In this document: positions 55,406 to 64,000 of the stretch, one piece after another
Position numbering within the stretch: the stretch's first letter is position 1
Layout: each line of letters opens with the position of its first letter
Source: Ulva prolifera
Taxonomy: Eukaryota > Chlorophyta > Ulvophyceae > Ulvales > Ulvaceae
DNA length: 64,000 nt
Direction of reading: 5' to 3'
Assembly (NCBI GenBank): GCA_023078555.1
Contig: CM041200.1
Coordinates: forward strand, 4,306,936 to 4,370,935
The notes under the pieces: generated by a model
Seen by the model: only the letters and a program-made list of their open reading frames with translations
Databases searched by the model: none
What the model was told of the DNA's origin: nothing
Position numbers and translations under genes: made by a program

Positions 55406-58400
55406 CGCAGGCACCTCGAGGACGTCTTCGCTACGCATGCGGCTGACCGAGAAGAGGCGCAGGCTGGCGTTGCTCTGGATGGCGGCGAAGAGGGGGCTGA
55501 GCTCGCGTGCGTTGGCGGCCTCGTACTGCAGCCGCTGCCCGATCGTGTTGTCCACGATGCCCTTCAGCGGCAGCCGCGTCGAGCCCACCTCCATCAGGTA
55601 CCTGCACCCGCCGCGCACCATGCCTTTTACGGGTCTGACTTACCGCTGCATCGTCGAGAATTATCACCAGAATCGAAAAATTCCAAACCAAAATTCGCAG
55701 GAACGAAAACCGACCAAAACAAATGGAAACGGCTCCCACACGTAGACATCTGCCTCCGTCTGCCTGGTTCCTCGGGCGCTGAAGACACCGTGACGTACAC
55801 AACCCTTTGCAACACAGCAAGCAGATGCACTGAATTCTCATGGGAAAACACAACGGCGCTCGATTCAACAAAGCTGAGCCGCGTGACCAGGTATCAGTGA
55901 CAAGTAGTGCGCACTTGGTGTACTGCAGCAGGTTCATGCGCAGACTCGAGGCCTCGAGGTAGAGCACGACGAGCGTCTTGACGAGGTTGAGCAGCGCGAT
56001 GCCGATCGAGATGTAGAGCAGCTTCTCGGTGAGCGAGCTTGCGTCGTCGTCGCCGCGGCCGAGCAGGCGCGCGACGCTGCTGTCCGAGCCGCACTCGCGG
56101 TCGATGCGGGCTGCGTCGCCGTCGCGCCGCCGCCGGTCGCTGACGTCGTCCTCCAGCCGCAGCGCGATCAGCTGCAGCACCACCTGCGCACCGCTGCGAG
56201 CACTGTGGTACGGCCTCCCGCATATGCACGCACGCACGCACGCACGAACGCACACACGCACGCACACGCGCACGCGCACGCACACGCACACACACACACA
56301 CGCCGGGGGCACCCGGTTGCCTGTCGCCCTGGATCTGCATGCGTGTCACACCCACACGCCGCAGCCAACTTGATTCGTGAATTACATACCGAAGTTGGGC
56401 ACCTGCCGTGGCAGCGACGGTCCGCACGCACCCCTGCTTGCGCGCCTGGAAGCCTTACCGCACCCCGGACCCTGACACAGGCCTCTACGCAGAGCAGGAC
56501 CCACAGCATGGCAGCTGCTTTCAGATGGCGCGGCACCCTGGCACCCCTGTGCTGTCACGCCACGCGGCAACGCACGTCCGTCACGACACACCCACGACAT
56601 AAGCATCCCTTGTTTTGGGGGGGGAGGGGGGGGGGGGGGTGGGGGGGGGTGGAAGGGGGCACGCGCACCTGTGGCACCGCCTCGAGGACGACCTCCACAA
56701 GCAGCCGATACGCATAGTAAGCGGGCATGATGGACTCGAAGCCGATGAAGAAAGCGACGCTCGGCACCAGCGACACGATCACCAGCGCGACGTCGAGGCC
56801 GACGGCGGCCATGACCATCAGCGGAAACGACACCACTGCCGTCCACAGCGCCTCACGCTCGAGCTTCCGCACGTCGACGACCTGCACACGCATGCGCGCC
56901 ATGGGTGCGGTGCGGGGCGCATCGCCCTGCTGCGGATTCGCGGCAGCTTTTGCGTCTGTGCGGATCGTACGTGGATGCACGCGGGCTTGGGAACGCTGCA
57001 TTTCCGGCACTGGGGGCGAGATTGCAGGATGTGCGCGTGTTGTGCACCACAGAACGAGCCGAGACGGCGCCTCGCGCACAGTAAATGGTGATGTGTGTCC
57101 CCGTGCGGCACCCATGCTGAGAAGCGCCAGCACATACGGCGCTTCGGGCCATCGGACGCGACACAGTGGCGCGCGCACACTCTGGGGCGCTGCAACCTCC
57201 AGCTGGTACCGCGCATGTGATGCATGCATGCAGCGCCGCAGCACAGGCGATACGCATGTGTCTGTACGGCGGAGCGACAGGGGGGCGGTCGCACCGCGGC
57301 GGCATTGTAGGCCTCCGGCCCCACGCCCCCCGGCGCCGAGTCCTGCCGCGGGCTGCTGTCGTTCGGGCCGACGAGGATGGACGACTGCTCGACGTACATC
57401 TCGACCGCCACGTTGCGCTGCCGCAGCGGCCCCGACACGGCAGTGGTCTCCGGCGGCACGTACACCGCGCCGCCGCGGGGCAGCGAGACGCCCTCACCGA
57501 CGGGCTCGCCGCGCGGCCGCCGCGGCGGCGGCGGCGGCCGCCGCCGCGGCGACGACAGCGGCGGCAGGCCGGCGTACGGCGCGAAGCCGTCGCTCGAGAG
57601 GCCGGGTGGCGCGGGGTCCGCGGAGCTGCACGGCGAGGCGGCGGCGGGCATGCGGAGGGTGTGCTGGGAGGCGCCCTCGGTGGTGCGGAGGCGATGCGGC
57701 GCGATCGCCGACATGCCGCCGCCGCCGCCGCCATCAAAGTAGGACAGTCCCTGCGCTGCACAGCCGGGGCGGTGACGTTCTGTTGGCAGCACACAGAGGG
57801 GATACGGCGGGGGATAAGGTGGGGCTCGATGTGAGATGCGAGCTGTCGATCCGGTGAATGGCACATTGAGTGGTGACCACACAACACCAGCTGATGCATG
57901 GAGACGGCACATGGCATGTGGCGCATGAAGTAAAAAGTTCGGTCAGGTGAAGTGGCAGGATATCTGCATCAGTGTCGCGTGATGGCCCGAGAGCAGAGGA
58001 GGAGGTATGTGACTTGGGACTGTAGAGGAGGCGCACTGGGGGGCACGAGGTTCGCTGTGTAGATGTCGGCCAGGTGGGACGTGTCTGCTGCTGCAGCGCC
58101 ATCGAAGAACGGCTGAGTGGCTGCGGCGGAGCCCTGCATCGTCTTCTGCATCTCCTGCAGCTGCTTGCGCCGCACGTAGCCGCGGATGTGGACCCGGGTG
58201 ATGAAGAGGGCGGTCAGCACGAGTGGCACGAGGATGAAGATCAAGGAGAAGGCTGCGATGGCTCGGGCACGGGCTGGATGGGGCTCACAGATCTCAGCGA
58301 GGTTCGCCTTGCGGATGAACGCGCCTGTGACGAGGATGTCTGAGATCTGCAGTTGGTGCTTCTGCTTTGGACGCTGGCAGCCAAGTGGACTGGTTTCTGG

Positions 58401-59087
58401 GGTTGTAATACGGGCTGGAGCAATGGTGCGGCACTGTGGCCAGATGACGATGTCAGTCAGCAGCTGAACTGGTGAGAAGCGCACGATGTCTGCTAGAAAA
58501 AGGGCGGCTCCGGCTTGCTTCACTCCGTAGACCACCATAAAGTTCACCAGAGGGAAATCTCGTCGCGTGCGGTGGTATGCTTTCAGCAGCTTCTTCCCGA
58601 TGCCACGGTCAGTGGATGGAGACAGAGCAGACCAGGTATTCTTCAGGCGGCTTTTGGAGCCTTGTCCTTGCCCCTTCCCCAGCCGAACTGGTACATCGTC
58701 CCTGCACGCGGTGGCTCGCGTCATAGTTGTGGGTCTTTTCGCCTTGTCCCGAGACCGCTGTGGCGCCCAGCAGGAGCAGCAACTACATGGCAGCTGTTTG
58801 TTCTATCTGCATGGTGAAGAATTTTGGCGCCAGGCACCTTGACCGGCGTGCCGTGTTGTTGGACACGACGAAATCCCGATCCACCAGGCCAGCACTGAAA
58901 AATAGGCACAATGTCTTTAAAGGTACCACCTATGCATACAGATGCCTAGTTCATACCCGTACGATGCCCCGCTTTCGTTGCGGTGAAAGCTGTCACGCCT
59001 GGGGAATGAAGAGTGAACTTCGTCGCTTTGCAGCTCGCTCTGAGCGCTCTCAGACCGCTTCATCCCGGAGTACGTTCGAGGAGGCAT
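50874..59087 (-). CDS. Multi-pass membrane protein (XK-related-like) with long leucine-rich-repeat C-terminus
   Basis: Thirteen exons join in phase to 1,603 residues: 59087-58957, 58894-58838, 58701-58014, 57750-57268, 56881-56669, 56183-55915, 55601-55415, 55170-54856, 54575-54163, 53896-53077, 52732-52267, 51938-51586 and 51290-50874. The cytosolic-looking N-terminus (MPPRTYSGMKRSESAQ) precedes hydrophobic segments near FMVVYGVKQAGAALFLADIV and AIAAFSLIFILVPLVLTALFI. A Pro/Gly-rich loop follows, then more segments (AAVGLDVALVIVSLVPSVAFFIG, LLYISIGIALLNLVKTLVVLYL). Between these, LLVEVVLEAVPQVVLQL resembles the E-x-x-PQ-x-x-LQ helix of XK-related scramblase proteins. From about residue 640, ribonuclease-inhibitor-type LRRs dominate (LTALDLGGNPIG, LHVLDLEGNDIGDSG, LQVLRLAHTNLG). 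The function is unknown; XK likeness is my inference. Two introns have C runs beside the donor. The gene is divergent from the plastid methyltransferase. Confidence 0.8.
55370..55405 (-). repeat. Poly-C (transcript sense) tract beside a 5' splice site
   Basis: On the minus strand the intron after exon 55601-55415 starts GTGCCTGCG and runs straight into about 36 C residues. Confidence 0.9.
56223..56300. repeat. ACGC / CA-type microsatellite inside an intron
   Basis: A run of CACGCACG units grading into CACACA lies within the 56668-56184 intron of the membrane/LRR gene. Confidence 0.9.
56617..56650 (-). repeat. C-rich tract beside a 5' splice site
   Basis: In the same 56668-56184 intron, the donor GTGCGCGTGCCCCC is followed by long C runs interrupted by single A or T residues. 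Confidence 0.9.
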
Positions 59088-59651
59088 CGCGGCTATGATT
59101 ACGAAAGCTTGAATCGATTCAATGAGCAAGTGCTTGCAGCGTCCCGCATGTCATCATAACCAAACCAGCTGTGCGAGCAGAGGCTGTGCACAGAAGCCTT
59201 CGCCCTGGTGAGGCTGATTGCGTGCGAGTTGAAAGTGTCAAAGTGAGGGACAGCATAACTATCAGCAGCTTGACGCGGCCGTGGCTGCATCTCCAAAGCA
59301 CATGCAGGCACTGCGTGCACGAAGCTTGCTTACTGACATCCGTCGAGTTCTCTTGTAGACACAACTTACGCATCACCTCCCGCGCCAGCACCCGAGACAG
59401 GTGTTTCCTTCGCGGTGCACAATAACAGCGTAATGCGCCAACGAGTATGAAACGTAGTCTGCGTTAGTTTGGGCTGTCATTCTGCACGCACAATTGCGTC
59501 CCTGATCTCTGTGAACCGTGTTCATTTGGAACCATAGGTCGTGGTTCCAGGTCGGAACCTGTGACAGTTTGACAACGCCTGCACCAGTGTTGTCCGAGCC
59601 GTGTAAAATAATAAGCTATTGGTGAACAAGGTTGAGCCTTGGATATCAGAT
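59088..59651. promoter_or_regulatory. Divergent intergenic region between two start codons
   Basis: About 560 bp separate the ATG of the membrane/LRR gene (59087, -) from the ATG of the methyltransferase gene (59652, +). It should hold both promoters and 5' UTRs. No specific motif could be assigned. Confidence 0.5.
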
Positions 59652-62560
59652 ATGCAGGCGTTGACATGCGCTAGAGCACAACGCGCTCGTCCAGGCAGCT
59701 CGCAGTGCTGCCACCACCTCCGGAGGAATCTATCTTCACCATCGCGACCTGCATGTATATACAGCGTGCGTGGCCTGCCTGAGCGCAAATTCGCTCGCTC
59801 TGGTGCAAGGCGTGCTGTAGAGACATCAGCAACCACAAACCCAAGCGTGTCGGCTTTCACGTCCTTCTTCACGGAACACGCAGCACAGATTGGGATAGTA
59901 CTGGGTGTCGTCGCAGTTCTTGTCGCTGTGATCAAGGTTGTCAACAAAGGGAGCCGGAAGTACGATGGCAACGTTGGCGATGAGTACGACGCGTGGACTC
60001 AAGAGGGCATTCTTGAGCACTACTGGGGAGAGCACATCCATTTGGGGTATTACACAGATCAAGAGCGGCAGCCTGGGTTCTTTGCGTGGGGCAAAAAAGA
60101 CTTTAAAGAGGTGCGTACAATGCACCTAACATGCCAGTGTTGGAGTCTGCCTGTTTGATCTCCTTCAGCAATCTCGTGTAGCTCAGCAACGAGGCTCACA
60201 CACTCAACCACATGCAGGCAAAATATGATTTTATAGATGAGATGCTGAAGTGGTCTGGAGCACAGTCGCCTGCCAAGATTCTGGACGTGGGATGTGGCTT
60301 CGGAGGCACCAGCAGGCGTCTTGCCGCCAAATACCCGGACGCAACCGTCCAAGGCATCACGCTGTCACCAGAGCAAGTCAAGCGAGGGACCGAGCTCGCT
60401 GAGGAAAGGTACGCCAACGAGAGCTGAGTGTGGGGGACCCAAGCCTGACATGCTTCCCACCTTGCATGCGACCCCTTGATCCACAGCTCACCATCTCCGA
60501 CCACTCATTCCGGCCTCTGCGCTCCATCAAGTCTGATGTGACCGATCATGGGCTACCCGAATAGCTGACTGCACAAGCAGCTTTGCCGCACCTGCACGTA
60601 CGGCCTGCTCTCAACCCAGGGTGCACAACACACCTGCATCAGGCATACACCTGACGCTATCAGCCCAAGCCGGCCACAGATACCACAGCACAGTGCGCAT
60701 CATCTGGGGAACAGCCTGTGCACAGGCACGTGGTGCCCTGCGTTTGGGCCATGGGCAAGTAGGAGGGTCCCAGGTATCCCCGAGCGACACTGAACAACCC
60801 AGTCTACCCAGCGGACGCTTCAGGTAGCCTGACAGCGTGTCGCACATCGACATGTAGACCACGTTTGGTGTGCTCGTGTAGATTCTGGATGCAAACCAGC
60901 AGCCCTCGACCCGTTTGCACAGGCACGCCTCACATGCAGTCTCCAAAAGCAAGCAAGCATCACTATCGCACACATCGTTCGGCACCGCCACGACCCACAG
61001 CAGCCCTCAGTGTAAACCACCTGGAGTCCACGTATATCATGTGTGTCCGCACGCCTGCGTGCGCATGCTCGGGCTGCTGGTGAGCCACAGGCCGCATGTG
61101 CAGAGGCCTCGGCAACGTCAAATTCCAGGTGATGGACGCGCTCGCGATGGAGTGGCCGGACGAGTCGTTCGACCTCGTGTGGGCCTGCGAGAGCGGCGAG
61201 CACATGCCGGACAAGAAGAAGTACGTCGAGGAGATGGTGCGGGTGCTCAAGCCCGGGGGGACCCTCGTGATCGCGTGCTGGTGCCAGCGGGAAGAGGGCA
61301 ACAAGTGCGCCCCCTCCCGCCCTCTCTCACCCCCATCACGGCACTCCCACGGTGCCTGCCCCCTGCGGCTCCCTCCGTTGTCGCCCTGCAACTGCCAGGC
61401 CTGCTTGTAGGGTTGCAGCTGTGCTCTTGCCTGGATGTCAACGCCACGTCCTCATCACAACGACTCCTTCGTGCACGTGCTGTGTTGATGACACAGCCAC
61501 CGCTGGTGCGGGTGATCGCTGCGACGGCAGCGATGGGCACAGCTAGCAATACAGTCATCGTCCGAAACGATTTTGCCCTGCAGATGGTGTCGATGACAGC
61601 CACCGCGGCTGTAACATATTCGGGTGCATCCGTAGGCTTGAATATGCGACAGCTGGCGAATGATGTCGCACTGCGATGAGGCGCGTCCACCTGTGTGTAG
61701 GCCCTTCACGCAGAAGGACCGGGACGACCTGCAGTTCCTGTACGACGAGTGGGCGCACCCCTTCTTCATCTCGAAGGAGGAGTTTGTGCGGCTGATGGAC
61801 GGCACGGGGCAGTTGCAGGGTGCGGCGTGCGAAGACTGGTGCGAACAGACGCTGCCGTCATGGCGACAGTCGATCTGGGTCGGGGTCGAGAGCCCCTGGT
61901 ACGTCATCTTCAAGCTCAACCCCTTCATCTGGTGGAAGGTCGTGCGCGAGATCATCACGCTCGAGCGCATGCACAAGGCGTTCGAGAGCGGCCTGATGGA
62001 GTACGGTGTGGCCCTGCCCGCGGCCGCTGGGCCTGTGCATGAGTCCTGCGTGGGCGCTGGGGGGCGTGTGCGTGGCGGCGGGGTTGGGGTTTGGGGGCGG
62101 CATTCGCGCGTGTGTGTGAGGGTGGGCGCGCCCATGCGCGGCGATGTGAGTGATAATACAGCGCATCGGGAGAGTCGGATGCATGTGAACCACACGCGAT
62201 CAGCTCCACGCGATAAAGCGGACTGGTCAGGCCACAGCCGCCTTGCTGATCTGTGCCACAAGCACATGCATGCATCATCAGGCTCTGCACAGGTACATTG
62301 CAGGTGGAAGCGCCGCCATGTAATAATATTGTCGCGGAAAGCGCGCGCAGAGCAGATGCACCCCTTGCATGCGTTTTGTGTCTATGTACACTGCTGTCAC
62401 TGTTGCACCACTGGCTGCTTCCATGCTGGATTGTCGTTCTGCTCGCCCGGTGCCCTTCCAAACCTTGGGTTGTGGACGTGCAGGTATGATGAAGGCCACA
62501 AAGCCTGTCAAGGCGCAGTCTGCGGCGTCGACAGGCTCTGTTTTGACAGACACAGCGTAG
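59652..62560 (+). CDS. Tocopherol methyltransferase-like enzyme (gamma-TMT/VTE4 type), plastid
   Basis: Five exons (59652-60110, 60218-60408, 61104-61304, 61701-62005, 62484-62560) join in phase to 410 residues. The first 60 or so are Arg/Ser-rich like a plastid transit peptide, followed by a membrane segment at 79-97. Then come EGILEHYWGEHIHLGYY, LDVGCGFGGTSR (SAM motif I, about 175-186), GITLSPEQVKR and GEHMPDK (248-254), the pattern of cyanobacterial and plant gamma-tocopherol methyltransferases. The C-terminal half (SWRQSIWVG, ITLERMHKAFESGLMEYG) also fits. The expected reaction is SAM-dependent methylation of a tocopherol-type chromanol in plastid membranes. A related sterol or quinone methyltransferase cannot be excluded. 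The N-terminal membrane segment is not usual for VTE4, and the last 25 residues are a Ser/Thr/Ala-rich tail of their own exon. Confidence 0.82.
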
Positions 62561-63736
62561 TGTGTGAACGTGCACTGCGCACCTGCTATATGCTTGCAGC
62601 AGGTGAACCGCAAATTTCTTGTAACTCATGCGAGATCTGCACCCGATTTGCTTGTCAGACCGCTCAAAACTTCAGTTGATTGCAAGAACAGCAGTCTGGA
62701 CATGGCGTCGATCTTGCCAGACACCTGCACGCAAGGAGGTATCGCGGCTGCTTTCAAGGGCAGAGTGATCAGCTTCATGCACAGGCTAAGAGGTGGAACT
62801 CGAGTGCAGGGTGTGTGAGGCATGTGGCGCTGTTTGCTTGAGGGGCCAGGTGGCAGGGGCGGCTTGGCTGCCAGGCGCAACGAGCCTCAAAACACGAAAT
62901 GAACCGAGTGCCCCGCATTCAACACATTGTAACATGCATATCGACCTGCACATGTGTCAACTTGCAGAAACACCTCCTCAAAGTCACTGTGTCTGGATCG
63001 CCTGCGAGCATTGGCAGCGGCAGTCTGGCTCACGTGGAGCTGTCATTCGGATTCGAAGATGATTGTTGTCTGATCCTGTCGTGACACCACAATGTCTGGC
63101 TCGGATGTCATCATGACGAGTTTGCCTCGCGGTTGCCATGATGCCTCTACATTACGCCCATCAACACTCCACACAATTGTGCGCCAAACAGTGTGGGGAC
63201 CAGTCGCTTGGCTACGTCACACAATCAATGCGGCCGCGCCAGATAATATGCAGTGCGGGGAGTCCAAATTACACACCATGTGTTCTATGTCTCTTGGCTA
63301 TGTGACCTATGATTCCATCACCTCAATCAGTGATGTGGAGTGATAAGAACCATACTTTTGACCCTCAGTTGTTTGCCCCAGAGTGACAATGCAAGGTTGC
63401 ATTGAAAATGTATGAAAGAGTTGGCGTCAAGTTTGCTGCTTGTTTACTGAGGACAAGCTCTCCTAGAACACGGCAGTCGCCCAAATCTTTGGTCGTACAC
63501 AACGCTCACACCTGCAATCGCAACTGAAGGTATACTCTGTCGGCTTCATCAGTCCTCAAAAAGTACCAGGTAAATGTGCAAGGCTTTCTGCACATGTGCT
63601 GCGCTGATTCGCCACGCGGCCTCCGTCACCAAACAAAAATCTAGTTTACTGAAAGATACGATCGAGCCAGTCCACAGCAACCAGTCGACGCTGGGCTTCA
63701 GGAAGAGTACAACATCATTCAACATCGTTCACTGCG
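62561..63736. other. Intergenic, no supported gene
   Basis: Short frames only. A plus segment near 62968-63084 (HLLKVTVSGSPASIGSGS) is protein-like but isolated. Confidence 0.4.
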
Positions 63737-63955
63737 TCACTTATCCTTTGCATCCTCTTCCCCTGGACTTGGGTCAGAGCTCGGTTCCTGCACTTGCAAG
63801 TGCAGATTTACAAAAGCACTCGGCTCATCAGTATGACAAAGCAACCTCATGCTGAAAGTGAAACCACTGATGCCCGCAGGTTGTTGAAAGCTGCCTGTGC
63901 ATAAAACATCAGAAATAGACGGGCTGGATGTACTACCTGACAAGGTCCGATGCAA
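63737..63955 (-). CDS. Possible C-terminal exon of a minus-strand gene extending past the window
   Basis: A minus frame ends with an acidic tail (SSDPSPGEEDAKDK) after a segment FTFSMRLLCHTDEPSAFVNL. It looks like a protein C-terminus, and an AG acceptor-like site precedes it near 63942. No family was recognised and the upstream part would lie near or beyond 64000. Confidence 0.3.
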   Translation of the reverse strand: MHRTLSGSTSSPSISDVLCTGSFQQPAGISGFTFSMRLLCHTDEPSAFVNLHLQVQEPSSDPSPGEEDAKDK

Positions 63956-64000
63956 TTCGCGACATTGGAGCGATGTGCCTGTGACAATTCAGAGACACCA

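Noticed and set aside
56223..56300. CRISPR-like or telomere-like array
   Set aside because: It is a simple microsatellite without spacers or a telomeric unit, inside an intron.
60515..61090. Separate gene inside the methyltransferase region
   Set aside because: The flanking exons join in phase and continue the methyltransferase fold, so this is its intron.

Overview
This window is nuclear DNA from a eukaryotic microbe, most likely a green alga. The genes are GC-rich and cut into short exons by GT-AG introns. Introns are mostly tens to about 1,100 bases long, and three fit GC-AG better. The gaps are AT-richer. The catalogue is plant-like: an AP2 transcription factor, a tocopherol-methyltransferase-like enzyme, a class I aldolase, a PC-esterase, a core-2/I-branching glycosyltransferase and a DnaJ-type zinc finger. 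There is no sign of bacterial organisation. I joined exons by hand, using splice signals and reading-phase agreement, so models that close in phase are more reliable than those marked unresolved.

Layout. 1-5.5 kb is mostly gene-poor, with one SINE copy and a small Cys-motif gene. 5.5-9.7 kb (+) carries a VASt domain followed by a dysferlin domain. 10.5-13.4 kb (-) has a 77-residue SVIP-like protein and a kappa-class glutathione transferase. 13.8-16.8 kb (-) is fructose-bisphosphate aldolase. 17.9-19.5 kb is a transposon-like element with 28-bp terminal inverted repeats. 19.7-24.5 kb (-) is a large Pro/Ala/Ser/Gln-rich gene of unknown role. 24.9-26.3 kb (-) is a helical-repeat-like gene whose stop codon lies in a SINE. 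26.6-28.1 kb (+) is a small zinc-finger protein, and 28.9-30.1 kb (-) is an AP2 factor.

The stretch 33.4-48.4 kb holds four glycan- or secretory-type genes: an FkbM methyltransferase with a signal anchor, a core-2/I-branching transferase, a PC-esterase and a carbohydrate sulfotransferase. A small unidentified gene lies between them. Together they could build, acetylate, methylate and sulfate an extracellular glycan, although linkage alone does not prove this. 50.9-59.1 kb (-) is a 13-exon gene for a 1,603-residue multi-pass membrane protein with a leucine-rich-repeat C-terminus. It is divergent, across about 560 bp, from a plastid tocopherol-methyltransferase-like gene at 59.7-62.6 kb (+).

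Recurring features include C-homopolymer tracts just inside several 5' splice sites, CAGCACAG/CTGTGCTG runs next to splice sites, GCATGCAG-type acceptors, three SINE copies and a 100-bp palindrome.
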